Positions 35,401 to 44,945 of a DNA stretch of 64,000 bases are shown one piece after another. A program made the position numbers and the translations under genes. Position 1 is the first letter of the stretch; each line of letters starts with the position of its first letter. The DNA comes from a bacterium 336/3 (GTDB taxonomy: Bacteria; Bacteroidota; Bacteroidia; Cytophagales; Thermonemataceae). The DNA lies in NCBI GenBank assembly GCA_001281695.1, contig LJIE01000001.1, forward strand, positions 68,107 through 132,106, read 5' to 3'. Under the pieces are notes generated by a model, which was not told the DNA's origin, searched no databases, and saw nothing but the letters and a program-made list of their open reading frames with translations.

Positions 35401-37998
35401 TTACTGCTTTACAATCTTTTGTGTAAATTCTTTTTCTTGTGTTATCACTTTAAAAATATACATATCCTTTGCTTCTCCATTCAAAATATATTCTTTTTTC
35501 CAAAGCAAAGTATTTTTCTCAAATGTGTTTTTCAAAACTACTCTGCCTATGGCATCATAAATCATAATTTCTACACTTCCCAAATACCTTCCTTGTAGAG
35601 TCAATTCAACTTTATCTCTAAAAGGATTTGGGCTAATTTGTAATTGTAAATCTTTGGGAGCTATATAAAAAGTACGTTCTATGGGCGTAGCAGGATTGTA
35701 AATATTGTTACCTGCTTGACTTGCTTTGATAGTTACAAAACCCAAAGCATTTAAAGTTACATTCTCTCCTGAAAGTGTTGCATTACCAGAAACCAATTCG
35801 AATGTAACAGGAAGTTCACTGGTAGATGTTGCTTGTAAATCAAAATTGCCTTCTGTGATGATTTTATCTTCAATTTGTTCAAAATTAATAGTTTGGTCTC
35901 TTTTAATCACAGAAAAGGTCTGCTCAACAGAAATTGCAGGGTTAAAATAGTAATTCCCTGTTTGAGAAGCTCTTACTGTAATTGTACCATTTTGATTAAA
36001 ATTCAAGGTGTTTCCAGAAAGTGTAGCATTTCCTGAAACAAGGCTAAAAGTAATGGGTAAATTTCTATTGGAACTTGCTATTAAAGTTACAGAGGTTTCA
36101 TCTACAAATTTGGTTGTGATAGGGTTAAATGTAATAACCTGATTCCCTTTGTTTACTGTAATTGTAAAGTTAGTGCTTGTATTTCCTCCTCTCCCATCAT
36201 TGGCAGTAATGGTAATAATTGTTGTATTTATATCACTTGGATTGAAAGAAACCTGATTTCCCGTTCTATCCATCACAACTACTCCCACAGGGTTTGCATC
36301 AAGGGCGTAAGTCATTGCATTTCCATCAGGATCTGTGAAAAGTGCTGCTAAATCATTTATTACAAAGGGATTTTCCGCATAAATAAGAGTTTGATTACTA
36401 ATACCTTGAACTACTACTGGAGGGCGATTGATAACTATCTGAAAAGACTGGCTTCTTTTACAGCCTGCCAAATCTGTAGCCTCTACAGTAACATTGGTTG
36501 TTCCTGCTCCAATAATATTAAGGGTTAGAATATTTCCTAAAACAGAAGGGTTTACAATCCCTGATATACTTGTAGAAGCTGTATAAGTCATCGTTTGTCC
36601 TTCAGGGTCAGTGAATGCTCCCACCAAATTAATAGTTGGGCTACCATCTGAAATTTGATAAAGTTTATCGGCAATTGCAGTGCCAATATTAGGAATTTGA
36701 TTAATTATAATAGTTTTAGAAATTGCCGAACCAGCTCTTGCTAACTGACGACTGTAAGGTGTGCAAGTAATTGTACGAGTAGGGGCACTTGCATTCCAAG
36801 TAACTGAAATAGAGTTTTTATAAGCATAATTGGATGTATTGATTGTGCCACCCACTACTTGCCAATCAAAATAAAAATCTGAATTGAGATTCAGCATATA
36901 AGTTTGAGTAAGGTCGTTACTGCAAACAGTTGCATTTCCATTTAAGATAGTTGCAAGTGGTTTTAAACGAAAATCATAAAAAAAGTCACTTCCTCTTGGA
37001 GCTATATCTGTATATAAATTAGAGCCATCAAAATGCACACCATGCCCACGATTGGTATATGGATAAAATGTTTTTGGAGCATTTACATTTCCAGCTCTTG
37101 TATTTAGAAGACTTCCACCATAAACGGTTGGCAAGTTAATCCCTGGAATCCAACTAAAATCTCCAAAAGGCTCTCCAGAAGTGTAAGGTATTACATTATC
37201 ATCTGAACTATGAAAATATACCCCAGCCATATCACCTGAACCTTCAATATAATTAACATCTCCCAATGCCCCAGCAAAACCCATAGCAGCATTTGCTTTC
37301 CCACTTACTGCATTTCCATTTGCATCTATTTTGTTATCTCCTATTGCATCCAAACTGCCTAAATCTGGTCTTCCTAAATAGTTGCGAGTTGAGGCTGGTC
37401 TTTCAGAATCTTTATCCAAATAAATATTATGCAATGCCACAAACCCACCTGCACTATGTCCTGCTATATATATTTGGTTAGGATCTATCTTATAGGTATT
37501 TGCATTATTTCTAAAAAACCGTACAGCCGAACGTCCATCTTGTAAACCTCTATAAACAGCTCTTTTTGCCAATTCATCATTTGTAATATTCATTCCTAAG
37601 CGATAATCTATAGTTGCTGTAACAAAACCTCTTCTTGCAAAAGCCTGACACAATTGTATCATACTGGCTTCAGTTTTACTGCCTGTTACAAAACCACCAC
37701 CAAAACAAAATATCACTACTGGTCGTTTAGTTAGTGTGTCAGAAGTGCTATTGGGCTGATAAATATTCATTTGGAGATTTACTGTCACATTTCCATAAGA
37801 ATCCTCATTGGCTGTTTGAAGTCCAAACAAACTTGTTGTTTCTACATGTGGAATATTTGTGCTAAAAGTTACATTATTAGTGATTGTAAGTTGTGCATTG
37901 GTAAATAACTCTGTTTTATAACGATTTGGTAATGACTGAGCTATCATAAACATAGGTATAGCCATACACCATAATAATAATTGTATATTTTTTTTCAT
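35401..37998 (-). CDS. T9SS-exported esterase with repeat domains
   Basis: This 865-residue protein has a signal peptide ending FMIAQ and then an alpha/beta hydrolase domain (about residues 60-350). The latter has the oxyanion motif CFGGGF and the nucleophile elbow GHSAGG with Ser182. A region with putative Ig-like and cadherin-like folds follows (AALFTDPDGNAMTYAL). Next come two tandem repeats of about 75 residues sharing LVSGNATLSG. The last 80 residues (SPNPFRDKVELTLQG to the end at KIVKQ) form a T9SS type A sorting domain. The protein is therefore predicted to cross the outer membrane through T9SS and be released or bound to the cell surface. A carboxylesterase acting on a polymer or ester is likely. 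Confidence 0.88.
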   Translation of the reverse strand: MKKNIQLLLWCMAIPMFMIAQSLPNRYKTELFTNAQLTITNNVTFSTNIPHVETTSLFGLQTANEDSYGNVTVNLQMNIYQPNSTSDTLTKRPVVIFCFGGGFVTGSKTEASMIQLCQAFARRGFVTATIDYRLGMNITNDELAKRAVYRGLQDGRSAVRFFRNNANTYKIDPNQIYIAGHSAGGFVALHNIYLDKDSERPASTRNYLGRPDLGSLDAIGDNKIDANGNAVSGKANAAMGFAGALGDVNYIEGSGDMAGVYFHSSDDNVIPYTSGEPFGDFSWIPGINLPTVYGGSLLNTRAGNVNAPKTFYPYTNRGHGVHFDGSNLYTDIAPRGSDFFYDFRLKPLATILNGNATVCSNDLTQTYMLNLNSDFYFDWQVVGGTINTSNYAYKNSISVTWNASAPTRTITCTPYSRQLARAGSAISKTIIINQIPNIGTAIADKLYQISDGSPTINLVGAFTDPEGQTMTYTASTSISGIVNPSVLGNILTLNIIGAGTTNVTVEATDLAGCKRSQSFQIVINRPPVVVQGISNQTLIYAENPFVINDLAALFTDPDGNAMTYALDANPVGVVVMDRTGNQVSFNPSDINTTIITITANDGRGGNTSTNFTITVNKGNQVITFNPITTKFVDETSVTLIASSNRNLPITFSLVSGNATLSGNTLNFNQNGTITVRASQTGNYYFNPAISVEQTFSVIKRDQTINFEQIEDKIITEGNFDLQATSTSELPVTFELVSGNATLSGENVTLNALGFVTIKASQAGNNIYNPATPIERTFYIAPKDLQLQISPNPFRDKVELTLQGRYLGSVEIMIYDAIGRVVLKNTFEKNTLLWKKEYILNGEAKDMYIFKVITQEKEFTQKIVKQ

Positions 37999-38162
37999 AA
38001 GTATTCTTAATTTTTGCGATTTAAATAACTATTTAATGGATTTATTTAGATATTTTTTACTAAACTATAAGTTTACTTTCATACAAAAATAGATATTTTT
38101 ATTACATTTATTCATATTGTTTCTCAAAAAAGTTATATTTTCGTACAAAATTTAAATTTCTA

Positions 38163-39776
38163 ATGAAAAAGTTTATTACTCTATTTTTTTTATTTTTTCT
38201 TGCATTTTTTAATGTAGTAGCCCAAGTTTCAAAACCTAAATTGGTTGTAGGTATTGTCATTGACCAAATGCGTTATGATTTTCTGTACAGATATTATGAT
38301 GATTATTCAGATAGAGGCTTTAAAAGGCTCATGAAAGAAGGTTTTACTTGCCATAATAACAACTATCATTATGCTACAACCTATACAGGTCCTGGACATG
38401 CTGCTATTTATACTGGGTCTATTCCTGCAATCAACGGTATTGTAGGCAATGAGTGGTACGAACTTTCAGGTAAAATGATGTACGTGGCAGAAGATACTAC
38501 TGTAACTAGTGTAGGTACTACTGCAAAAGCAGGACAGATGTCACCTCGTAACATGCTTACTTCAACTATTACTGACCAACTCAGGCTTTCAAATAATTTT
38601 CAGTCAAAAGTGATTGGAGTAGCTATGAAAGATAGAGGAGCAATTCTACCCGCAGGACACACAGCTAATGGAGCTTATTGGTACGAATGGGAAACTGGCA
38701 AATGGATTACAAGTTCATTTTACACTCAGAAACTTCCTTCTTGGGTAGAATCTTTCAATAATTCTGGCAGAGCTAAACAACTTGTAAATACCACTTGGCA
38801 AACACTCAAGCAGATAGAAACTTATAAAGCATCTGAAACAGATAATCAATCTTATGAAAGACCTCTTACAGGTGAGACGAATCCTACATTTCCTCATAAA
38901 ATTAACTCCTTCAACACACTAGGACATACACCTTTTGGTAATACTTTTACAAAAGAGTTTGCTCTAGAAGCTTTTAGAAAAGAGGGTTTAGGAAAAGGGA
39001 ATTTTACTGATTTTTTGTGTGTAAGCTTCTCATCTCCTGATATTGGAGGACATGCTTTTGGTCCATTTTCTATAGAAACACAAGATATGTATTTACGCTT
39101 GGATTTAGAAATTGCAGATATGTTGGAAACCTTTGATAAAGAGTTAGGAAAAGGCAACTACTTGGTTTTCTTAACAGCTGATCATGGTGTAGCTGATATT
39201 CCAGCTTTTTCTAAGAAGTATAAAATACCCGCAGGAAATAATCCAAGAGGCTATCATTTAATACTTATTAACGATGCTTTAAAAAAGAAGTTTGGAGAAG
39301 GCAACTGGGTTAAATATATAGAAAATGAACAGCTTTATTTAAATCATGAGCTTTTAAGACAAAAAAATATTACCATAAAACAAATTTATGATGAAGTTCG
39401 GTATGTTTTTCTATCTCAAAAGGAAGTTTATACAACTGTAAATCTTTGGGATAATGAAATTGATAATACTTTACCTAATTATTACGCCTCTTTGGTGAAA
39501 AATATCTATCATCCCAAAAGAAGTGGAGATATTCTAGTAATTCTTAAGCCCAATTGGGTAGAAGGTTTTGAGAAAGGAGGTACTTCTCATGGTACACCTT
39601 ATGCCTATGATACTCACGTACCATTATTGTGGTATGGTTGGGGCATTAATAAAGGAGAAACATATAAAAAAACACATATTGCAGATATTGCAGCTACATT
39701 AGCATCTTTACTTCATATTTTAGAGCCCAATGGCTGTATCGGTAATCCAATTGTAGAAATATTAGAAAAGAAATAA
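38163..39776 (+). CDS. PafA-like alkaline phosphatase superfamily protein
   Basis: The 537-residue protein has a signal peptide ending FFNVVAQ. Its core matches the alkaline phosphatase superfamily, close to the Pi-irrepressible PafA. Asp34 in VIDQMRYDF and the nucleophile Thr75 in YTGPGH form one metal site. SFSSPDIGGHAFGP and FLTADHGVADIP supply further Asp and His ligands, and the late GGTSHGTPYAYDTHVP adds the last His. It should hydrolyse phosphomonoesters in the periplasm. The gene diverges from the esterase gene and is followed after 24 bases by the serine dehydratase gene. Confidence 0.93.
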   Translation: MKKFITLFFLFFLAFFNVVAQVSKPKLVVGIVIDQMRYDFLYRYYDDYSDRGFKRLMKEGFTCHNNNYHYATTYTGPGHAAIYTGSIPAINGIVGNEWYELSGKMMYVAEDTTVTSVGTTAKAGQMSPRNMLTSTITDQLRLSNNFQSKVIGVAMKDRGAILPAGHTANGAYWYEWETGKWITSSFYTQKLPSWVESFNNSGRAKQLVNTTWQTLKQIETYKASETDNQSYERPLTGETNPTFPHKINSFNTLGHTPFGNTFTKEFALEAFRKEGLGKGNFTDFLCVSFSSPDIGGHAFGPFSIETQDMYLRLDLEIADMLETFDKELGKGNYLVFLTADHGVADIPAFSKKYKIPAGNNPRGYHLILINDALKKKFGEGNWVKYIENEQLYLNHELLRQKNITIKQIYDEVRYVFLSQKEVYTTVNLWDNEIDNTLPNYYASLVKNIYHPKRSGDILVILKPNWVEGFEKGGTSHGTPYAYDTHVPLLWYGWGINKGETYKKTHIADIAATLASLLHILEPNGCIGNPIVEILEKK

Positions 39777-39800
39777 TTTTATTTTTAAGCAACGCTTATT

Positions 39801-40706
39801 ATGTCTATATTATTTGATGATTTTAAAGGCTGGAAACAATATTGTATAGAAAATACTATACCATTGTATAAACCTGTTTTAGAATATGAACAAGAACAAA
39901 AAGGTAGAACAGAAGCAGAGATATGGCAACATATGCAAAATGCTTATCAAGTAATGTGTAATGCTATCCAAACGGGGCTTACAGAAGACATGACCTCACG
40001 CTCAGGAATGGTAAACAATGGAGCAAAGAAGGTTTTTAACTTCCCCATTGCAGTTTTATCACCTGAATTCCAAAAACTTATTAGCAGAGCCATTGCTGCC
40101 AAAGAGGTAAATTCTTGCATGGGGCGTATTGTAGCAGCTCCTACGGCAGGTGCTTCAGGGATTTTACCAGGCATTTTATTTACTCTACAAGAGTTACACA
40201 ATTTATCCAATGAAAAAATCATGGAAGGTTTGCTCGTTGCAGCAGGTATTGCCCTAATTATAGAACGAAATGCTGGTATTGCTGGAGCAGTTGGTGGTTG
40301 TCAAGCAGAAACAGGCTCAGCAGCAGCGATGGGGGCTGGAGCTATCGTATATTGCCTTGGTGGCACAATAAATCAAGTTTTTAATGCCGTAGCTATTACT
40401 ATTCAGTGTACTTTGGGCTTAGTTTGTGATCCTGTTGCAGGTTTGGTTGAAGTTCCATGTATAGTTAGAAATGCAAGTGGTGTAGCCATTGCTTATTCAT
40501 CAGCTCAAATTGCTTTAGCAGATATGGATTCTGTTATCCCCGTAGATGAATGTGTACAGGCTATGGGCGAAATTGGACAAAGTATGGAAGCTCGTTACAA
40601 AGAAACCGCTCTTGGAGGATTAGCTGCCACCCTTACTGGAAAAAAAATAGCTCAAAAGGTTCTAATTCAAGATATTGAAATTTTACCTGACGAAACTCCA
40701 CAATAA
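39801..40706 (+). CDS. sdaAA: L-serine dehydratase, iron-sulfur type, alpha subunit
   Basis: The enzyme converts serine to pyruvate and ammonia with a [4Fe-4S] cluster. Typical blocks are CMGRIVAAPTAGASGILPG, GGCQAETGSAAAMGAGAIV and LVCDPVAGLVEVPCIVRN, whose cysteines are the cluster ligands. The 301-residue length equals the separate alpha subunit seen in two-subunit enzymes, so the beta subunit must be encoded elsewhere because it is not adjacent. It lies 24 bases after the phosphatase gene, so they may share a transcript. Confidence 0.93.
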   Translation: MSILFDDFKGWKQYCIENTIPLYKPVLEYEQEQKGRTEAEIWQHMQNAYQVMCNAIQTGLTEDMTSRSGMVNNGAKKVFNFPIAVLSPEFQKLISRAIAAKEVNSCMGRIVAAPTAGASGILPGILFTLQELHNLSNEKIMEGLLVAAGIALIIERNAGIAGAVGGCQAETGSAAAMGAGAIVYCLGGTINQVFNAVAITIQCTLGLVCDPVAGLVEVPCIVRNASGVAIAYSSAQIALADMDSVIPVDECVQAMGEIGQSMEARYKETALGGLAATLTGKKIAQKVLIQDIEILPDETPQ

Positions 40707-40769
40707 CATTCATTATTTTTTGTAAAAAAATAAAATATTATTAATATTGGTTAAATAATCAACACCTGA

Positions 40770-42653
40770 ATGCTGTTTTATAGGCTATTTCTATCTTTTT
40801 TTGTTACTTTTTTATTTGCTTCAAACATTCTTGCTCAAAACTATAAAGTTTCTCAGAGCTGGAGTGATATTTTGGCTAAAAAAGAAGGTGATGTAGAAGT
40901 TGTATGGACAGGTTTAGAACCTTTCATTTATCAAGATAAAAATGGCGTTTTAAAAGGTATAGAAGTAGACTTATTACGTGAGTTTTTCTCATTTTTAGAA
41001 AAAAAATATAAAGTCAAAATTCGTGTTCGTTGGCGAGAAGTTTCTTTATTTTCAGAAGTAGAGCCCATAATTCGTAGTAAATCAGGATGCTATTTTGGGG
41101 CATCTGCCATTTCTATTACAGAAGATCGAAAAAGAGCTGTGGATTTCACAGCTTCATATATGCCTGATATTTCTGTTCTCATTTCTCATGCAAATGTTCC
41201 TATTTTTGTAAATAAAGAAGATTTTAGCAATTATAAAACTCCTCTAGTAGGCTTTACTGCAAGAGGAAGCACCTATGATTTGGATTTAAAAGCTTTAAAA
41301 TTAGATACAAAAAATGACTTTACAGTTAAATATATTGAAGGAACTGATGATTTAGTAGAGATTATTCATAACACACCTAACTCTATTGGTTATATGGATT
41401 TTCCTATCTATTTGAAATATTATGAAAAAGGATATCGAATCAAAAGGCAATTTATTTTCAAAAATATTAGAGATGGTTATGCCTTTATTTTACCCAAAAA
41501 TCATGATTGGCAAGACCCAATCAATACCTTTTTTAAAAGCTCTTACTTTAAAACTTTAAAACAAGATATCCTTCGTAAGCACATTGGTAATGAAAACTTA
41601 GCTCTCCTATGGGATTTATCTGGTGGGGATGAACTCAAAATTTTCAAAAAAGAGTATGGCTTGCAAGATAAAAATACTATTAAACAAATTGTAGAAGAAG
41701 AAAAGAGAAAAAACCTTTTTACTATTTCTATTATTACATCTATTGCAGTTTTTTTATTCTTACTTATCATTTTTGGGATTTTGTACTATCGTTATAAAAT
41801 TCGAGATAAAGCAAACAAAGTGCTTACACTCAAAAATGAAGAAATTAATCAGCAGAAAGCAGAAATAGAAGCTCAGAGAGATTATATTGAGCAGAAAAAC
41901 AAAGAAATAAGCAATGCTCTTGAGCAAATTCAGAAACAAAAAGAACAACTCGAAGAAGTAAATCAGAGTAAAGACCGTTTTTTTTCTATTATTGCTCATG
42001 ATTTACGCAGCCCTATCAATTCTCTTCTTGGTTTTACCAACCTGCTCTCCAATTATGCAGATGCAATGACAACCACTGAAGTCAAAAAAATCTCTAATGA
42101 CTTGAACAAATCTTTACAAAATGTTTTACAACTCATTGAAGATTTGCTTACTTGGGCAAGAAGTCAGATGAATAAAGTTGATTTTAAGCCCGAAAATGTT
42201 TCCATTAATCAAATTATCAAAGATGATTTAGAATTATCGACTATTCTCTTTGATAAAAAAGAAATTCTTTTGAAAACAGATATAGAACCTCAACTTTATG
42301 CGTTTGCAGATGGAGATCATGTAAAATTTGTTCTTAGAAACCTTATTACCAATGCCTTAAAATTCACTAATAGAAATGGAGAAGTTTGTATAAAAGCCTT
42401 TAACAAAGAGAAATTTGTACAAATAGATGTTAGAGATAATGGTGTAGGAATGCCTCCAGAAGTGAGAGATAAATTATTTAAAATGGATACTGTAAAAAGT
42501 ACTACAGGTACAGATAATGAAAAAGGTACAGGGCTTGGACTTTTATTGTGTAAAGAGTTTATCAAGAAAAATGGTGGTGATATTTGGGTTGAAAGTAAAG
42601 AGAATGAAGGTAGTTGTTTTTCTTTTACACTCATGAAAACAGAGAATTTGTAA
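40770..42653 (+). CDS. Histidine kinase with a solute-binding-protein sensor
   Basis: The 627-residue protein has a signal peptide (residues 1-23). A periplasmic domain (about residues 35-290) resembling family 3 solute-binding proteins of amino acid uptake systems follows (VVWTGLEPFIYQDKNGVLKG, then AISITEDRKRAVDFTASY). After a membrane helix near residues 318-340 comes a long coiled coil. The HisKA box is SIIAHDLRSPINSL. The ATPase domain has NLITNALKF, DNGVGMPPE and GTGLGLLLCKEF. The sensor should bind a small polar ligand such as an amino acid. No response regulator is adjacent. A small ankyrin protein follows after 13 bases. The kinase core resembles that of the TPR kinase at 20229-22616. 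Confidence 0.92.
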   Translation: MLFYRLFLSFFVTFLFASNILAQNYKVSQSWSDILAKKEGDVEVVWTGLEPFIYQDKNGVLKGIEVDLLREFFSFLEKKYKVKIRVRWREVSLFSEVEPIIRSKSGCYFGASAISITEDRKRAVDFTASYMPDISVLISHANVPIFVNKEDFSNYKTPLVGFTARGSTYDLDLKALKLDTKNDFTVKYIEGTDDLVEIIHNTPNSIGYMDFPIYLKYYEKGYRIKRQFIFKNIRDGYAFILPKNHDWQDPINTFFKSSYFKTLKQDILRKHIGNENLALLWDLSGGDELKIFKKEYGLQDKNTIKQIVEEEKRKNLFTISIITSIAVFLFLLIIFGILYYRYKIRDKANKVLTLKNEEINQQKAEIEAQRDYIEQKNKEISNALEQIQKQKEQLEEVNQSKDRFFSIIAHDLRSPINSLLGFTNLLSNYADAMTTTEVKKISNDLNKSLQNVLQLIEDLLTWARSQMNKVDFKPENVSINQIIKDDLELSTILFDKKEILLKTDIEPQLYAFADGDHVKFVLRNLITNALKFTNRNGEVCIKAFNKEKFVQIDVRDNGVGMPPEVRDKLFKMDTVKSTTGTDNEKGTGLGLLLCKEFIKKNGGDIWVESKENEGSCFSFTLMKTENL

Positions 42654-42666
42654 TTATCACTTATCA

Positions 42667-42933
42667 ATGATAAAAACAAACAAAGACAATTTTATATTAG
42701 ACTCTCTTGGAAGAACAAGTTTATTCTATGCAGTAGAAGCTAATGATATGAAATTGGTGAGAAGTATTATTTTTAGTGAATCTGGTGTAGGTATGTCTTG
42801 TTCTCGGCTACTTTTATTACAGATTCAAGATAAATCTGGGTTAAAAGCTTATGATTTAGCTATTCAGCATGACTTTCAGGAAATTGCAAACCTTCTTGAA
42901 TATGAAGAATCAAGAATGCTTTGGTTTGAGTAA
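42667..42933 (+). CDS. Small ankyrin-repeat protein
   Basis: The 88-residue protein shows about two ankyrin repeats: LDSLGRTSLFYAVEANDMKL and later QDKSGLKAYDLAIQHDFQEI, each with a G-x-x-xL-x-xA-x layout. There is no signal peptide, so it is cytoplasmic. It starts 13 bases after the kinase stop codon and overlaps nothing, so co-transcription is likely. Ankyrin repeats bind other proteins, and the kinase or its partner is the obvious candidate. That role is inferred from position only. Confidence 0.75.
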   Translation: MIKTNKDNFILDSLGRTSLFYAVEANDMKLVRSIIFSESGVGMSCSRLLLLQIQDKSGLKAYDLAIQHDFQEIANLLEYEESRMLWFE

Positions 42934-44037
42934 TTATTTTTGTTTCTTTCTTTTAAAAAAACTCCCTCCTATTGTAAACTCCGCAGACTCAGCAGTGGCC
43001 GCATGAGATTTCAAAAATAAACCTGTCCAAACATTTTTATGCCAATAGTATTTGAGTCCATAACGTTGATAGAATGGCATATCAGCAATAGCAGTAAACT
43101 GTTTATATACATATATGCCAAGCTGAATATTGAATGACATTTTTCCAAAACTAATTTCATCTCCTATTACTATGCTCATACGCCTATAATCAGGTCTGGA
43201 AGAACTATCAGCATACTTTTTTTCTATTTGATATTTAATTCCATCATTCCAAGAAATATCCACACCACCAAGCAAACGATGTGTTTGGCTTAAATCCTTA
43301 CCTACATATATTCCAACATTGATTACCTGATGTTTATATGGCTGATTTACTTCCGCCTCTATCAGACTACCTGCTAAAGCTGTTTGCAAATGCCACTTTC
43401 TTGAAAATATTGTATTGGTTGCTGGAGTATATATTATTTTTTCAGGGTGAAAAGTATAAGATGCTCCAATACTAGTAGTAACAATGTTTATACCTGCATT
43501 TGGAAGCTTGTAAGCTCCATTAGAATAATGTGTGAGTTGTAAAGCTGTTTTTAATTGCCAATTTTTATCTATCATATAATTCCAAAACCAACCCATTTGC
43601 ATCACATAACTCCATCTATTACTGAGTACATTATTTGTAAAATTATTTTGAATATCAAATGGATTTGTAGAATACACTAAACCTGTTCCTATTTTTAGTT
43701 CTGCATTACTTTTCTTTTTTTTATATAATGGGAACAAAAAATTGCTTGTAAGGGCTATGGTTTTGCCTATTACATCATTACGAAAATCGAAATATGTAAG
43801 AGCAAATGAAGTTTTAGGATGATTAAATTTTTTCATCCAAGTTTCATTTCCTAAATGATATTTATTAAAGTACAGTGTTGTAGCAAGTGGACGTGTTTGT
43901 AAGTGCCCTATTTTTACTGAATGCTTGATAACAAATCCATAATCTTGTAAAACACCTATATCAAAAGGTTTCTGGGCATGAGTTTTGTTACAAAATGCTA
44001 TTATAATAGCTATACATACAATATATTTGATTTTCAT
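42934..44037 (-). CDS. PagL-like acyloxyacyl hydrolase / lipid A deacylase family protein
   Basis: The preferred start MKIKYIVCIAIIIAF gives a signal peptide ending THAQ; the open frame extends 29 codons further. The 367-residue product has the alternating, aromatic-rich pattern of an outer membrane beta barrel. The motif LTHYSNGAYKLPNAGIN matches the His-x-Ser-Asn site of PagL-type lipid A 3-O-deacylases. PagL is shorter (about 170 residues), so this is a longer Bacteroidota member, and lipid A modification is inferred rather than certain. It ends one base after the ankyrin gene and its start lies 12 bases from the divergent TPR gene. Confidence 0.75.
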   Translation of the reverse strand: MKIKYIVCIAIIIAFCNKTHAQKPFDIGVLQDYGFVIKHSVKIGHLQTRPLATTLYFNKYHLGNETWMKKFNHPKTSFALTYFDFRNDVIGKTIALTSNFLFPLYKKKKSNAELKIGTGLVYSTNPFDIQNNFTNNVLSNRWSYVMQMGWFWNYMIDKNWQLKTALQLTHYSNGAYKLPNAGINIVTTSIGASYTFHPEKIIYTPATNTIFSRKWHLQTALAGSLIEAEVNQPYKHQVINVGIYVGKDLSQTHRLLGGVDISWNDGIKYQIEKKYADSSSRPDYRRMSIVIGDEISFGKMSFNIQLGIYVYKQFTAIADMPFYQRYGLKYYWHKNVWTGLFLKSHAATAESAEFTIGGSFFKRKKQK

Positions 44038-44049
44038 AACTTGATTTCT

Positions 44050-44889
44050 ATGCTCAAAATTAAGAAAAAAGTGTGGGTACTTGCAATTTATTTTGCATGT
44101 TTCATTTTTAGTATAAATGCTCAAAATGCTAAAGAACTTTTACAAAAAGCCAAAGAAGCTCTCGACAAAAATCAAATACAAGAATGTATTGCACTCTCCA
44201 AACAAGTTATAGAACTGAAATACAATATTTCTGAAGCTTATATAACAATGGGGCTTGCTCATTATGCTTTCTCTGAATACGATAAAGCCATTGATGCTTA
44301 TACAAAAGCTATTGAATTGGATAAACAATATAAAGATGCCTATTACAATAGAGGCGTGGCTTATTATTGGCTCTCTAAAAATACACAAGCACTCTCCGAC
44401 TTTAAAAAAGCCATTGAATTAGATAAAAAAGATGCCCGAACTTATACAGCTTTAGGCGTATTATATACAAAACTTGCTGAAAACGAGAAAGACAAAAAAT
44501 ACACACAAATGGCTCAAGATAGTTATCTACAAGCCATTTCTGCCAATTCGAGTTATCCCTCAGCTTATTACAATTTAGCATTACTCGAAAGTGAAAAGCA
44601 TCCTAAAAAAGCATTAGAACACCTCAATACATATATTTCTCTAAAGAAAGATGCTGATGGTTTCTTATTAAGAGGCATGATTTACAATGATTTAAAAAAA
44701 TTCAAAGAAGCTATTTTAGACTTTGATGAAGCTCTTAAACTAAAAAACTACGATCCACAAATATATTCAGAAAAAGCGTGGGCTCTTCTTAAAACTTCTA
44801 ACACCCAAGAAGCTTGTAAAAATTGGAAAAAAGCACAGGAATTGGGTAGTACAGAGGTTTCTGAATACTTAACTCAATACTGTAAATAA
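44050..44889 (+). CDS. Secreted TPR protein
   Basis: The preferred start MLKIKKKVWVLAIYF lies 24 codons inside the open frame and begins a signal peptide ending SINAQ. The 279-residue protein is a row of tetratricopeptide repeats: AYITMGLAHYAFSEYDKAID, AYYNRGVAYYWLSKNTQALS and several more. TPRs form protein-binding superhelices, and this one is periplasmic or surface-exposed. It diverges from the PagL-like gene, with only 12 bases between the two start codons. The tonB cluster follows on the same strand after about 120 bases. Confidence 0.85.
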   Translation: MLKIKKKVWVLAIYFACFIFSINAQNAKELLQKAKEALDKNQIQECIALSKQVIELKYNISEAYITMGLAHYAFSEYDKAIDAYTKAIELDKQYKDAYYNRGVAYYWLSKNTQALSDFKKAIELDKKDARTYTALGVLYTKLAENEKDKKYTQMAQDSYLQAISANSSYPSAYYNLALLESEKHPKKALEHLNTYISLKKDADGFLLRGMIYNDLKKFKEAILDFDEALKLKNYDPQIYSEKAWALLKTSNTQEACKNWKKAQELGSTEVSEYLTQYCK

Positions 44890-44913
44890 CAAACTGCATC
44901 AGTGTTGCAAAAG

Positions 44914-44930
44914 TTGGCACCGTTTTTGTA
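44914..44930 (+). promoter_or_regulatory. Candidate sigma54 promoter upstream of tonB
   Basis: TTGGCACCGTTTTTGTA fits the sigma54 consensus TGGCAC-N5-TTGCW, with GG and GT exactly ten bases apart (the usual GC of the -12 element is GT here). It lies 82 bases before the tonB start. Confidence 0.5.
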
Positions 44931-44945
44931 AAGTTCATTATTTCC

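Noticed and set aside
39801-40706. Frameshifted or truncated full-length serine dehydratase
   Set aside because: At 301 residues it matches the independent alpha subunit, and no beta-subunit remnant lies upstream or downstream.
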